Assembly: GCA_943371245.1 (NCBI GenBank)
Contig: CALRTY020000008.1
Span: 53,949 to 117,948 of the forward strand
Length of the DNA: 64,000 nt
Origin: UBA5018 sp947463165
GTDB lineage: Bacteria > Cyanobacteriota > Cyanobacteriia > PCC-6307 > Cyanobiaceae
Direction: 5' to 3'
Shown: positions 1 through 10,606 of the stretch, one piece after another
Layout: every line of letters starts with the position of its first letter
Position numbering within the stretch: position 1 is the first letter of the stretch
The notes under the pieces: generated by a model
The model's database searches: none
What the model saw: the letters and a program-made list of their open reading frames with translations, nothing else
What the model was told of the DNA's origin: nothing
Position numbers and translations under genes: made by a program

Positions 1-162
1 GGCGAGCTTGCCCAGGGTGTAAAAAAGGTGTTCGGTCATGCCGTCGAACACGTCGTCGGCCTCCAGACCGCTGCGATCGGCGTCCGCGTAGCAGCCCGGG
101 GTGGGCAAGCGCAGGTTTATGGGTTGGTGCTCGTTCATCTCCTTAGTCATCTCCACAGTCAT
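1..162 (-). CDS. glgP: Glycogen phosphorylase, N-terminal 54 residues (cut by window edge)
   Basis: Reading leftwards from 162, the open frame runs off the window. The N-terminal segment has the sequence pattern DRSGLEADDVFDG followed by MTEHLFYTLGKL, which I recognise as the start of cyanobacterial glycogen/starch phosphorylase, just before its conserved NDLY..LA..VRDR block (outside the window). The enzyme releases glucose-1-phosphate from glycogen. In-frame ATGs at 162, 150 and 138 leave the start ambiguous; AAGGAG directly precedes the 138 ATG but is too close to serve it. Only 54 residues are visible, so the family call rests on this short match. Confidence 0.65.
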   Translation of the reverse strand, partial: MTVEMTKEMNEHQPINLRLPTPGCYADADRSGLEADDVFDGMTEHLFYTLGKLA

Positions 163-446
163 CGCCTTGTGATCAAACCCGCCCCAAGACCGTAGCTATG
201 GCCATGGGGCGGGTCTTTGCGGAGATGCGTAGACCCACATCACCAGGGCACTGGCCGCGCTTGCGACCCCTTGGTGCAGATTTGGCTGTTAAGGGTGTTA
301 GGCCAGCCGCTGGGGGGCAGACCCGAACTGGCTGGCAGACCAGCAATCACAGATCCATCACTGGATGTGAGGTCAGCCTGGTGATTTCGACCTAACCAAT
401 TCAGGCGCCCCTAGGGTCGGCGCCACTGCCCCCTGCCCAGAGCCCG

Positions 447-1853
447 ATGTCCCTGCCTGCGTTGCTCCTGGACATCGGCAGTCACCAAATGGAGGTGGTC
501 GAAACCCTGATCCAGGTGGGTCGCTTCCTGGTGATCTTCCTGGCGGCTCGGGCGCTGGCCGAACTGATGGTGCGCCTGCAACTGCCCACCATCCTGGGGG
601 AATTGGTGGCCGGCGTGCTGCTGGGGGTTTCGGGCCTGCATCTCATCCTGCCGCCAGACAGCCAAGCCCAGCTCAGTGAAGCGGCAGTGCAGCTGCTTGC
701 AGCCATCTCCGGGGCAGAGCCTGGCCAGATCGGTGCCATCTATGCCGAAACCTTCCCCAGCTTGATGTCCGTAGCCCAGATCGGGCTATTCGCCCTGCTG
801 TTCCTCACCGGTTTGGAGTGCGATCTAGATGAGCTGATGGCGGTGGGGCTGCAGGCCAGCACCGTCGCCGTCACCGGCGTGCTGGTGCCCTTCGCGCTGG
901 GTACTGGAGGCCTGTTGCTGCTGTTTCAGCTGCCGCTGATTCCGGCGGTGTTCGCCGGGGCGGCGATGACCGCCACCTCGATCGGCATCACCGCCAGCGT
1001 GTTCGGCGAACTGCAATGGCTGAAGCGCCGCGAGGGTCAGATCGTGATCGGCGCCGCCGTGCTCGACGACATCCTCGGCATCGTGATCTTGGCGGTGGTG
1101 GTGGCCCTGGCCGGCGGCGGTGGCTTCTCGCTGAAACCGCTTTTGGCTCTGGTGGCCGCCGCCGCCGCCTTCGTGGTCGCCTCGATCCTGCTCAGCCGCC
1201 GGGCGGCCCCGGCCTTCGATTGGCTGATCGATCGACTGCGGGCCCCCGGCGATGTGGCCGTAGCCGCCTTCGTGGTGCTCACCGGCAGTTGCTTCGTGGC
1301 CCAGGCCATCGGCCTGGAGGCCGCCCTGGGGGCCTTCGCCGCGGGTTTGATCCTCAGCGGCTCAAAGCACAGAAAGGCGATCGACACGGCCGTCAAGCCG
1401 CTGGTGGCCCTGTTTGCCACCGTCTTCTTCGTGCTTATCGGCACGGGCATGGACCTATCGGTGCTCAATCCCTTCGAGCCGGCCAACCGCCCCGGCCTGG
1501 TGATGGCCGCCTTTCTGCTCGCCGTGGCCGTGCTGGGCAAAGTGGTTTCGGGCTGGAGCTACCTCAGTGCCGAGCCCAGCAATCGCCTGGTGGTGGGTCT
1601 GGGGATGATGCCCCGCGGCGAGGTGGGCCTGATCTTTCTCGGCCTCGGCAGCCAGGCCGGACTGCTCAACTCCTCCCTGGAGGCGGCGATCCTGCTGATG
1701 GTGATCGGCACCACCTTCCTGGCCCCGATCCTGCTGCGGTTGGTGATCAAAACTCCGCCCAGTGGTGATCCCGGCGGCAATGCCAGCGCCAATCCCAGCA
1801 CCGATGCAAATACTGGTGCTGAGGTTGCTGGGGGCGCCAAGGCCCCCGCCTAA
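447..1853 (+). CDS. Monovalent cation:proton antiporter, CPA2/KefB-like
   Basis: This 468-residue integral membrane protein has about 12 hydrophobic segments and no large soluble C-terminal domain. The fold matches the Na+/H+ exchanger (CPA2) family: an N-terminal LPTILGELVAGVLLG segment, a GLECDLDEL motif after the third helix, an acidic helix containing AAVLDDILGIVIL, and a C-terminal MMPRGEVGLIF segment. Family members exchange Na+ or K+ for H+ at the plasma membrane. There is no RCK/TrkA-N domain, so nucleotide gating is not expected. The Ala/Pro/Asn-rich C-terminal tail of about 25 residues is probably disordered. The next gene converges on it. Confidence 0.9.
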   Translation: MSLPALLLDIGSHQMEVVETLIQVGRFLVIFLAARALAELMVRLQLPTILGELVAGVLLGVSGLHLILPPDSQAQLSEAAVQLLAAISGAEPGQIGAIYAETFPSLMSVAQIGLFALLFLTGLECDLDELMAVGLQASTVAVTGVLVPFALGTGGLLLLFQLPLIPAVFAGAAMTATSIGITASVFGELQWLKRREGQIVIGAAVLDDILGIVILAVVVALAGGGGFSLKPLLALVAAAAAFVVASILLSRRAAPAFDWLIDRLRAPGDVAVAAFVVLTGSCFVAQAIGLEAALGAFAAGLILSGSKHRKAIDTAVKPLVALFATVFFVLIGTGMDLSVLNPFEPANRPGLVMAAFLLAVAVLGKVVSGWSYLSAEPSNRLVVGLGMMPRGEVGLIFLGLGSQAGLLNSSLEAAILLMVIGTTFLAPILLRLVIKTPPSGDPGGNASANPSTDANTGAEVAGGAKAPA

Positions 1854-1924
1854 GGCGGGTTAGCGAATGGGGCCTAAGGCGGGTTCAGCTGATGGGACCG
1901 GCTAGGCCGGTTCAGGCTTCTGGG
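1847..1924. repeat. Three degenerate ~26-bp tandem repeats with small hairpins
   Basis: Between the convergent antiporter and small membrane protein genes, the unit CCTAAGGCGGGTT plus about 12 bases occurs three times with decay (third copy GGCTAGGCCGGTT). Each core is partly self-complementary (CCGCC-taa-GGCGG; ACCGGC-tag-GCCGGT), so the block could act as a bidirectional terminator. No T-tract follows. Confidence 0.45.
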
Positions 1925-2250
1925 TCGCGGCTGCCGGCCAGAGCAAAGGCCAGGCCCCCCAGGGCCGCCATCAGCCCCAGGCTGCCGGCCCAGCCGGGCC
2001 CCAGGCACCAGCTCAGCAGCAACACGGCCACCACCGCCACGGCCAGGGCCAGCATCAAACTGCTCAGCACCAGGGCCAGCTGCTGCAGGGCCGGCGGCAG
2101 GGAGCTGGCCGCCAGGCTGTCTTCCAAGCGTGCCAGCGGAGCGCTCAAGGGCAGATACAGGGCCAGGGCCCAGAGGGCGATGGCGGGCAGCATGCCGCTC
2201 CAGTCGGGGCCGATGGCGGGCAATGGCTGATCGCTACTGCTGCCTAGCAT
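1912..2250 (-). CDS. Small hypothetical membrane protein, 112 aa
   Basis: The protein has an N-terminal hydrophobic helix (about residues 20-37), a short amphipathic stretch, then two strongly hydrophobic helices (about 58-82 and 88-106), giving three likely membrane spans. I do not recognise a family. Its ATG at 2250 lies 23 bp from the proposed GTG start of the divergent hydrolase at 2274, so the two would share a promoter region. The high GC and Leu/Ala content also make this frame easy to keep open by chance, hence moderate confidence. Confidence 0.5.
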   Translation of the reverse strand: MLGSSSDQPLPAIGPDWSGMLPAIALWALALYLPLSAPLARLEDSLAASSLPPALQQLALVLSSLMLALAVAVVAVLLLSWCLGPGWAGSLGLMAALGGLAFALAGSRDPEA

Positions 2251-2273
2251 CCATCACCCCGCTTGCATGTCTG

Positions 2274-3143
2274 GTGCCAATTCAGCCCTGGAGCCATCTG
2301 GGCCATCCCGTGCATGCCCTGATGGAGGGGCCCGAGCAGCCCAGCGGGCCGGCCGTTTTGCTGGTGCATGGCTTCGGGGCATCCACCGACCATTGGCGCT
2401 ACAACATCCCGGTGCTGGCCCAGCGCCATGAGGTGCACGCCATCGACCTGCTGGGTTTTGGTCGCAGTGCCAAACCCGCCGGTTTGGCCTACGGCGGGGC
2501 CCTGTGGCGCGATCAGCTGGCGGCCTATGTGCGGGAGCGGATCGCTCGGCCCACGGTGCTGGTGGGCAACTCCCTGGGGGGCTTTGCCGCCCTGGCGGCG
2601 GGGGCGGCCCTCCAGGAGCAGGCGGCCGGGGTGGTGCTGATCAATGCCGCTGGCCCCTTCTCCGACGAGCAGCAACAGCAGCCGGGGGGCTGGGGGGCCA
2701 TCGCCCGCCGCACTATCGCCAGCGCCCTGCTCAGCAGTCCGCCGCTGCAGCGGCTGCTGTTCGAGAACCTGCGCCGCCCAGCGACGATTCGCCGCACCCT
2801 GCGCCAGGTGTACGTCGACAAGACCAACGTCGATGAACAGCTGGTGGAATCGATCCGGCGGCCCTCCCTGGATCCCGGCGCCTTTGGGGTGTTTCGCACC
2901 GTTTTCGATATTCCCAAGGGAGAGCCCCTCGATGCCTTGTTCGCCGAGCTGAGCTGCCCGCTGTTGCTGCTCTGGGGCATCCGCGATCCCTGGATCAATG
3001 CGGTCGGTCGCCGGGCCGCCTTCCAGCGCCATGCCCCTGCGGCCACCAGCGAGGTGGTGCTGGAGGCGGGCCACTGCCCCCACGACGAGGTGCCCGAACT
3101 GGTGAATCGGGCCATGTTGGAGTGGCTGGCGGCCCGCGGCTAA
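2274..3143 (+). CDS. Alpha/beta fold hydrolase
   Basis: A single-domain hydrolase of about 289 residues. After a short N-terminus it has LLVHGFGAS (oxyanion-hole HGFG), HAIDLLGFGRS, the nucleophile elbow VGNSLGG (catalytic Ser), a cap region, LWGIRDPW (catalytic Asp region) and EAGHCPHDE near the C-terminus (catalytic His). The Ser-Asp-His triad is therefore complete. Cyanobacterial homologues are haloalkane-dehalogenase/epoxide-hydrolase-like enzymes of unknown substrate. I prefer the GTG at 2274 because homologues start close to the W-x-x-L-G-H-P-V-H segment. An ATG at 2223 would overlap the divergent gene. Confidence 0.85.
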   Translation: MPIQPWSHLGHPVHALMEGPEQPSGPAVLLVHGFGASTDHWRYNIPVLAQRHEVHAIDLLGFGRSAKPAGLAYGGALWRDQLAAYVRERIARPTVLVGNSLGGFAALAAGAALQEQAAGVVLINAAGPFSDEQQQQPGGWGAIARRTIASALLSSPPLQRLLFENLRRPATIRRTLRQVYVDKTNVDEQLVESIRRPSLDPGAFGVFRTVFDIPKGEPLDALFAELSCPLLLLWGIRDPWINAVGRRAAFQRHAPAATSEVVLEAGHCPHDEVPELVNRAMLEWLAARG

Positions 3144-3526
3144 CGTCGAAGCCATCGGCTGTGGCCCCGCCGATGGCCAGCATCGACCCAAAGCGCTGCT
3201 TGCTGTTATTTGGCGCCTTGAATGTGGCGCTCAGCAAATCTGCTGCTGCCATTGCTGCTCTGGGCTGAATTTGCCCTGGTGATTGGCCAGATTGTGGCTG
3301 GCAAAGCTGAATTGCGGTTCGGCAAGGGCTTCAGGGGTCCGCCCCCATCGGCTATTGCATTTATGGCATCGGTTGGGCAATGGCTTTCTCACCCTGCTCA
3401 GCAATATGTTTACCGATATTTCGCGCCTATGATATTTACACCTATGTTGAAGGCAAAAAGATAGGCTGAAGGCAAAAGATAAGCTGAAGGCAAAAAGATA
3501 GGCCGCAAAGACGGGGCGGGGCTGGC
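3144..3526. other. Intergenic region without a convincing gene
   Basis: This lies between the hydrolase and the glcE stop codon. A plus-strand frame of 80 codons (3222-3464) begins with a hydrophobic stretch but has no recognisable domain and runs into the tandem repeat at 3446, so I do not call it. The only structure seen is that repeat. Confidence 0.4.
3446..3501. repeat. Three tandem copies of an 18-19-bp A-rich unit
   Basis: GCTGAAGGCAAAAAGATAG is repeated as units of 19, 18 and 19 bp with one base change and one A deleted in the middle copy. It lies just downstream of the glcE stop codon. Confidence 0.75.
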
Positions 3527-4798
<1,272 letters not shown>

Positions 4799-4804
4799 GG
4801 CACG

Positions 4805-6388
4805 ATGGTGCCATGCGGCAGGGAAAGACAGTTGGCGGCGCAGTGGCAGACGGGCCCAGAGGCAAAGCAGGGGGCGCCCAGCCAGGCCCAGCTGGCTCCA
4901 GGGCCCGAGCGGCTGAAAATCATCGTGCTCGATGACGACCCCACCGGCTCCCAAACGGTGCACAGCTGTCCGCTGCTGCTGCGCTGGACGCCCCAGGCCC
5001 TGGCCGCTGGCCTGGCCCATCCCTCGCCGCTGCTGTTTTTGCTGGCCAACAGCCGCGGCCTGGCCGCCCCTGAAGCCGCCGAGCGGGTGCGGCAGATTTG
5101 CAAAGCGCTCACGGCGGCCCTGGCCGCTGCCCGCCAGGCCGGCGTAATCGATCGCTGGCTGCTGCTCAGTCGGGGGGATTCCACCCTGCGGGGCCATTTC
5201 CCCCTGGAGAGCGAGCTACTGCAAGCCGAACTGGGGCCCTTTGACGCCACTTTGCTGGTGCCGGCCTTCCTGCCCGGCGGCCGCACCACCGTGGCGGGCG
5301 AGCACCGCCTCCACGGCCAACCGGTACACACCAGCGCCTTTGCGCAAGATCGCCAATTTGGCTACAGCACCAGTTATCTGCCGGCCTGGGTGGAGCAGAA
5401 GAGCGGCGGCCGCTGGCCGGCGCAGCAGGTGCAGCGGATTGACTTGGCGGAGCTGGATGCGGCGGCGGCAGAGCTGGCTGGCCAACAGCTGACTGCCCCC
5501 CAGCAGGCAGCGGAGGTGTCTGAGCAAAAACTTGCTTTGCCCGAGCCAGCGGCTGGCGGCTATGGGCTGTTGCTGCGGCGGCTGGCCGGCTTTGCGAACA
5601 ATGTCTGCGTGGTGGTGGATGGCGAGCGGCCCGAGCAGTTGTCGGCCCTGGCCGCTGCGGTGCGCCAGCTCACCGCCCCTACGGCGGCGGCGCCTTGGGG
5701 CCGGCCGCGGCGCTTGCTGGCCCAATGCGCCGCCAGCTGGATCGAGGCCCTGGCGGCCCTGCCGCCCCAGCCCCTAGGCCGCCAGGGGCTGGTGGGATTG
5801 CGGCGCCGGAACAGCGCTGGCGCCCCCCTGCCGGGCTTGGTGTTGGTGGGCTCCCATGTGCCCCTGGCCGATAGCCAGTTGGAGCGGCTGCTGGCCCAAC
5901 CGGCCTGCGCCGGGGTGGAGCTCGATGTGGCCCTGGTGGCGGAACTGCTGGCGGCACCGGAGCCGGGACCAAAGCTGGCGGCCTTGGCGGCGGATTTAGC
6001 CGCCCAGCTGCAGCGGCTGCTGGTGCCGGGTCAGACACCGGTGCTGTTCACCAGTCGCGGCGAGTTCAGCTGCCGCGATGCCGCCGAGCGCTGGGCCCTC
6101 GGCGAGGCGCTGGCGACCTTGATGGGCCGCTTGGCCGGCCGCCTGGCCCCTGGCCTCGGCTACCTGATCAGCAAGGGCGGCATCACCAGCCATACCCTGC
6201 TGGCCGATGGCTTGGCGCTGGATCGGGTGGAGTTGCAGGGCCAGTTACTGCCGGGGCTGTCGCTGGTGCTCACGCCGGCGGAGGCGGCCGTAGCCGGGCT
6301 GCCGGTGCTCACCATGCCCGGCAACCTGGGCGATGCCGACAGCTTGGTTCAGGCCTGGGCCCTGCTGGAGAACAGCTCGATCGGGTAG
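4805..6388 (+). CDS. Four-carbon acid sugar kinase family protein (DUF1537)
   Basis: The N-terminal signature LDDDPTGSQTVH is diagnostic of the OtnK/DenD/LtnK kinase family, which phosphorylates four-carbon sugar acids such as 3-oxo-tetronate and threonate. The C-terminal nucleotide-binding domain has ISKGGITSHTLL and PGNLGDADSL. Real homology begins around 4913; upstream, ATG 4805 and TTG 4832 are the possible starts, and I use the ATG, which leaves 6 bp to the divergent glcE start. The 3' end overlaps the convergent permease by 40 bp. Its position between glcE and glcF hints at a role in organic-acid salvage, which is inference. Confidence 0.82.
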   Translation: MVPCGRERQLAAQWQTGPEAKQGAPSQAQLAPGPERLKIIVLDDDPTGSQTVHSCPLLLRWTPQALAAGLAHPSPLLFLLANSRGLAAPEAAERVRQICKALTAALAAARQAGVIDRWLLLSRGDSTLRGHFPLESELLQAELGPFDATLLVPAFLPGGRTTVAGEHRLHGQPVHTSAFAQDRQFGYSTSYLPAWVEQKSGGRWPAQQVQRIDLAELDAAAAELAGQQLTAPQQAAEVSEQKLALPEPAAGGYGLLLRRLAGFANNVCVVVDGERPEQLSALAAAVRQLTAPTAAAPWGRPRRLLAQCAASWIEALAALPPQPLGRQGLVGLRRRNSAGAPLPGLVLVGSHVPLADSQLERLLAQPACAGVELDVALVAELLAAPEPGPKLAALAADLAAQLQRLLVPGQTPVLFTSRGEFSCRDAAERWALGEALATLMGRLAGRLAPGLGYLISKGGITSHTLLADGLALDRVELQGQLLPGLSLVLTPAEAAVAGLPVLTMPGNLGDADSLVQAWALLENSSIG

Positions 6389-7674
6389 CCGGCCAGCACC
6401 AGGCCGGCGGCGATGGCGCAGTCGAGCGGGCTGCTGAGCAGCTCCCCGGCCAGGAAGGCCAGCGACACGGCGCTGATCAGCAGCGGCGGCAGCGGGTAGG
6501 CCCAGACCCGAAACGGCCGCGCCAGCTGGGGTTCGCGCTGGCGCAACACCACCAGGGCGGCGATGCCACTGAGGGGCAGGGCCACGTATAGAAAAGCCCC
6601 CATCGCCAGCAGGTGCTCAAACGAGCCGATCAACACCAGGGCCAAGCAGGTGATGGTGGTGAGCAGCAGGGCATTGGTGGGGGTGCCGCCGGGGTTCACC
6701 TGGCTGGCCCAGGCGGGGAAGATCCCGGCGCGACTGAGGCCATAAAGGATGCGCGGCGCCGCCATCACCACCGTATTGATCAGCCCCAACAGCGACACCA
6801 GCGCCAGGCCGGTGATCAGCAACGCCCCTGGCGGTCCGGCCAACAGCCGGGCGGCATCGGCCGCCGGCAGGCTGGAGCTGGCCAGTTGCGCCGGGGAGAG
6901 CAGGTGCAGCAGGGCCGCGTTGAACAGCAGGTAGAGGGCCAACACCGCCAGTACGCCACCGATCAGCGAGCGGGGCAGATCCCGCTCGGGCTGCTGGAAT
7001 TCCTCCGCGAAGTAGATCGGGCTGGCCCAGCCGTCGTAGGTGGTGATCACCGCCTGCAATGCCGCCATGGCCCCCAACAGCAGCGCCGGACTGGCCTGGG
7101 CTGCTGGCGCGGCGGCACTGGCTACCGCCAGGCTCTCGGGAGCGACGGCCGGCAGCAGAAAGCAGGCGATCACCAACAGCAAAAAGGCGACGGTCTTCAC
7201 CAGGCTGAGCAGTTCCTGGCTAGCGCTGCCCGCACGAACCCCCCGCCACTGGATCAGGGCAAAGAGCACCACCACCAGCAGGGCCAGGGCCCGGGGCGGC
7301 AGGTCCGGCAGCAACAGTTGGCCGTACTCGCCGGCGGTGGTGGCCACCCAGGCCAGGCCAATGCAATGGGCCAGCCAGTCGCTCCAGCCCACCAGAAAGC
7401 CGGCCCTGGGCCCAAAGGCCCGGCTGGCATAAACGGTCCAGCCGCCGGCCTGGGGCAGGCTGGTGGCCAATTCCGCCACACACACAGCCCCCAGCAGGGC
7501 GTAGAGGCCGCCCAGCAGCCAGGCCGCCAGGATCCAGCTGGGCTGGCCCAGGGGCCCGGCCACCAGGCCTGGGGTGCGCAGGATGCCGGCACCGATCGTG
7601 CCGCCCACCGCCCCGGCCAGACCAAAGCCCAGCCCCAGCACCTGCAGCAGCTTGCCGGGAGCGGGATTGGCCAT
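6349..7674 (-). CDS. APC-superfamily amino acid permease
   Basis: A 441-residue protein with about 12 hydrophobic helices. Helix 1 carries GGTIGAGILRTPG, the glycine-rich substrate-binding unwound helix of amino acid/polyamine/organocation transporters, followed by ELATSLPQAGGWTVYASRAFG. It probably imports an amino acid or amine with H+; the substrate cannot be read from the sequence. The gene lies between glcF and glcE on the same strand, and its end overlaps the 3' end of the opposite-strand kinase. Confidence 0.85.
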   Translation of the reverse strand: MANPAPGKLLQVLGLGFGLAGAVGGTIGAGILRTPGLVAGPLGQPSWILAAWLLGGLYALLGAVCVAELATSLPQAGGWTVYASRAFGPRAGFLVGWSDWLAHCIGLAWVATTAGEYGQLLLPDLPPRALALLVVVLFALIQWRGVRAGSASQELLSLVKTVAFLLLVIACFLLPAVAPESLAVASAAAPAAQASPALLLGAMAALQAVITTYDGWASPIYFAEEFQQPERDLPRSLIGGVLAVLALYLLFNAALLHLLSPAQLASSSLPAADAARLLAGPPGALLITGLALVSLLGLINTVVMAAPRILYGLSRAGIFPAWASQVNPGGTPTNALLLTTITCLALVLIGSFEHLLAMGAFLYVALPLSGIAALVVLRQREPQLARPFRVWAYPLPPLLISAVSLAFLAGELLSSPLDCAIAAGLVLAGYPIELFSSRAQA

Positions 7675-7737
7675 GGGCGTTATCGGGCGAGGGTGGGAGT
7701 GGAGGGGCAGCCGGGCCGCCCGCTGGGGCTGCGCGCT

Positions 7738-9189
7738 TTAGTTGGTGCTCACCAGGTCTTTGCTGGCGGAGTTATGGCGCCCGGTGCCACTGCTTTCGCC
7801 ACTGCTCTGGTCGAGCAGCTGGATCGGATGCAGCACCGGCAGGGGCTCAGGGCGATCCTCCATGTGGCGGCGGATTTGCAAACTGCAGCCGATGTTGGCG
7901 CTGGCCACCAGGGCGGCCCCCGTGCCCCCCAGATCGGCGGCCTTGAGTCGACCCAACTCGGCGGCCTCCTCCGGCTGCACCAGGTTGTAGATGCCGGCAC
8001 TGCCGCAGCAGACGCCCGCCTCCACGGCCTCGCGGATCTGCAGGTGGGGGATGCGCTGCAATAGCGAACGCGGCTGCTGTTGCAGGCCCTGGCCGTGCAG
8101 CATGTGACAGGCGTCGTGGTAGGCCACCTGCAGGGGGCGCTGGGCGCTGGCCAAGCTGCCGTCGGCATGGGCCAGGGGCTGCAGGCGGGCCTGGAAGCTG
8201 GCGCTCAGCCCCACCTGCTCCAGGAACTCCTGGATATCGGCCACCGGGGCGGCAAAGGGCAGGTAATCGGCCTGGGCTGCCTGGGAAGTTTGCGGCTGGC
8301 TGGCGGCAGCCAGAATCTGGCCGTAGAGCTTGAGGGTGTGGCCGCAGCCGGAGGCGCAGACCAGCACGGCGTCGAGGGGTTCGGGGCCGGCGGGCTTGCC
8401 CTCCCCCACCACGGCCTGGAAGCTGGCCAGCAGCGCCGTGGCCAGGGCGCGGGTCTGCTCCAGTTCGCCCTGGTGATGGGTGACGGCGCCGCAGCAGCCC
8501 TGGGCCGGTGGGATCACCAGCTCAATGCCATTGGCGCTGAGTACCCGCACGGCCGCGGCATTCACCGCCGGGTCAAACAGGCGCTGCACGCAGCCGAGCA
8601 CCAGGCCAACCCGGTAACGCCTCGGGCCCTGGGCCGGCACCAGCGGCGGCCAGGAATCCTGGAAGGCCTCGCTGGGAAGGGCTGGCAGCAACCGCTCCAT
8701 CGCCTCTAACTGGGAACCCAACAGCCGCAGCAAACCGCTGCGGCGCACCAATGCCTGCAGGCTGGTGCCGGCATAGGCGCGCAGAGGCGTCAGCAGAGCC
8801 CGCAACCGCTCCGGATAGGGCAGCAGCGCAAATAGCAACCGGCGAAAGCCGGTGAGCTGGGGGCTGCGCAGGCCGGCGGCATTCAGTTGGGGGCGGGTGG
8901 CGTCGAGCAGCTGGTCGTAGCGCACGCCGGAGGGGCAGGCCGTTACGCAGGCCAGGCAGCCGAGGCAGGAATCGAAATGGCTGGCGACGGTGGCGTCGAG
9001 TTGCAGCTCGCCGGCGGCGATGGCCTTGAGGGCATGGATGCGACCTCGGGGGGAATCCATCTCCGTGCCCAGCACCCGGTAACTGGCGCAGCTGGGCAGA
9101 CAGAAGCCGCAGTGCACGCAGGGATCGGTGGCGCTGGCCGGGCTGGCGCCGGCGGGAGCACCAGCCCACGAGGTGAGGGAGGTCGTCAT
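7738..9189 (-). CDS. glcF: Glycolate dehydrogenase iron-sulfur subunit GlcF
   Basis: Two 4Fe-4S clusters are seen near the N-terminus: CVHCGFCLPSC and CLGCLACVTACPSG. Two CCG domains follow, with GCCGAVTHHQG and later CCGSAGIYN, ending in the NIGCSLQIRRHM segment typical of GlcF. The length of 483 residues fits. GlcF takes electrons from glycolate via GlcD/E and passes them to the membrane quinone pool or another acceptor. The 62-bp gap to the downstream permease (7675-7737) suggests co-transcription of glcF and the permease, possibly on towards glcE. Confidence 0.93.
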   Translation of the reverse strand: MTTSLTSWAGAPAGASPASATDPCVHCGFCLPSCASYRVLGTEMDSPRGRIHALKAIAAGELQLDATVASHFDSCLGCLACVTACPSGVRYDQLLDATRPQLNAAGLRSPQLTGFRRLLFALLPYPERLRALLTPLRAYAGTSLQALVRRSGLLRLLGSQLEAMERLLPALPSEAFQDSWPPLVPAQGPRRYRVGLVLGCVQRLFDPAVNAAAVRVLSANGIELVIPPAQGCCGAVTHHQGELEQTRALATALLASFQAVVGEGKPAGPEPLDAVLVCASGCGHTLKLYGQILAAASQPQTSQAAQADYLPFAAPVADIQEFLEQVGLSASFQARLQPLAHADGSLASAQRPLQVAYHDACHMLHGQGLQQQPRSLLQRIPHLQIREAVEAGVCCGSAGIYNLVQPEEAAELGRLKAADLGGTGAALVASANIGCSLQIRRHMEDRPEPLPVLHPIQLLDQSSGESSGTGRHNSASKDLVSTN

Positions 9190-9544
9190 CTGGCCAGTCT
9201 GGCTTCCAGGCCTGGCGGCGACGGGCCAGCCTGGTTTGCGGAGCTACTGAGATATCCCCCAAAACTTCATGCTTGGCAGCATTAAAGTTGCAGGATTACC
9301 GCAAACCGTCGCCCTGACCGCAAGCCTTGACTGCAATCATTGACCGCTAGCCGTGGCGGCTTTCAGAGGATGCGGCCGCCAGCGGATTGCCGGCAGGAGC
9401 AGATAGTCTCTGCGGTCTCTGCGCAGACTACCCATTTCCAAGCATCCTTAGCCATATCCAAGTCAATAGTCCATGCCAAAGCCAATTACCGACGCAAATT
9501 ACGGATACAGCTTGACAATGTAAATTGAGAATGCAAATTACAGA
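9190..9544. other. Intergenic region upstream of glcF, no gene seen
   Basis: The right half is AT-richer than its surroundings. GCAAATTAC occurs twice (about 9494 and 9532). A TTGACA followed 17 nt later by AAATTA reads rightwards into the 3' end of the DUF389 gene and is unlikely to matter. The promoter of glcF must lie here, but no clear box was found. Confidence 0.4.
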
Positions 9545-10606
9545 TTAAGAGCCGCTGCTGGTCGCGGAGGGCAAATTGACATCCTCACCTTCCAGTCCCG
9601 GGTGGTCGGTAGGCACTAGTTCGGGGGGATTGGGCTTGGTCTCCGGGCCAATCACATCCACCGACACCCGCTGAACGACGAGTCTGTAGCGGATCGGTTG
9701 GCTTTGATTGATGTAGGCCTGCACGTCGGCCACCTGGCGGGCGGTCGGCAGACGCGGATTGGTGACCCGCACCGCAGCTCGAATCAGCGGTGGATTCTGA
9801 GCCCAATCAATCGTCACATTCACCAATTCGGCATCCTTGCCCAGGGTGATCGTGCGGTCCCTCAGGGAGCTGGTGATCACCTGTTGAATCGCCTGCAGCG
9901 AGGCCGTACGGCGGGCCTGGGCGATCAGCGATAGGAAGCTGCCGGATAGGGGAATCAGCAGCAGAGCCGTGAGCAGCAGGCTCACCAAGCCCAGACGGCT
10001 GCGCCAGAGATTCATCCGCAGTTCAGGTAGGCAAATCGCCAGGGCAATCAAGCTGCCGCTGAGGATCCCCAGCAGGTTGGCGGCAAACAGAAGCGCTGCC
10101 CCCAAGGCATCGCCCCACAGGGTTTTCGAGCTCAGCAACCCGAAGGCACACACCGGCGGCACCAGGGCCACCGAGATGGCGGTACCCGCCAACGACGAGA
10201 GGGCCTTGGAGCGAACGGAGGCGTAGGCCGAGATGGCGCCGGCCACCAGGGCCACGCCAAGGTCGAGCAGATTCGGCTGGGTGCGGGCCGCCACCTCCGA
10301 ACCCAGAATCGGCAGCCCCACCCAGAGTCCCAGCAGGGCCGATAGCCCCACGGTGATGGCCATGCCGATCAGCAGGGTGACCAGGGCCCTGGCCACCAGC
10401 CGCAGGCGCCCCTGGAGGATCGCAAAGGCTGTGGCCCGTAACGGCAACATCCAGGGAGCAATCAGCATCGCGCCGATCACCACTGCGCTGCTGTTGGCCA
10501 GCAGGCCAAGGGTGGCGATGATGCCGGCGGCCAGGGTGAGCACCACAAATTCCTGATCCGCGTGGGCGTCTAGCTCGAACTGATCACTGAGCTCCCGGAT
10601 GTTCAT
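9545..10606 (-). CDS. DUF389 domain-containing membrane protein
   Basis: The N-terminal part has about six hydrophobic helices with the family signatures GLLANSSAVVIGAMLIAPWM and GTAISVALVPPVCAFG (DUF389/TIGR00341). A soluble C-terminal domain of about 110 residues follows (DRTITLGKDAELVNVTIDW and VADVQAYINQSQP), resembling the BON-like tail seen in longer members. Function is unknown for the family. I use the ATG at 10606; the longer frame would begin at a TTG at 10654 with no homology ahead of the ATG. Confidence 0.85.
   Translation of the reverse strand: MNIRELSDQFELDAHADQEFVVLTLAAGIIATLGLLANSSAVVIGAMLIAPWMLPLRATAFAILQGRLRLVARALVTLLIGMAITVGLSALLGLWVGLPILGSEVAARTQPNLLDLGVALVAGAISAYASVRSKALSSLAGTAISVALVPPVCAFGLLSSKTLWGDALGAALLFAANLLGILSGSLIALAICLPELRMNLWRSRLGLVSLLLTALLLIPLSGSFLSLIAQARRTASLQAIQQVITSSLRDRTITLGKDAELVNVTIDWAQNPPLIRAAVRVTNPRLPTARQVADVQAYINQSQPIRYRLVVQRVSVDVIGPETKPNPPELVPTDHPGLEGEDVNLPSATSSGS

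Noticed and set aside
3222..3464. Plus-strand 80-codon frame with hydrophobic N-terminus
   Set aside because: It ends inside a tandem A-rich repeat and shows no family resemblance; it could be chance.
6613..8064. 483-codon plus-strand frame opposite the permease and glcF
   Set aside because: Gln/Gly/His-rich shadow of high-GC genes on the minus strand, both of which have strong domain motifs.
9513..9540. TTGACA with an AAATTA 17 nt downstream, promoter-like
   Set aside because: It points into the 3' end of the opposite-strand DUF389 gene, and the -10 match is poor.
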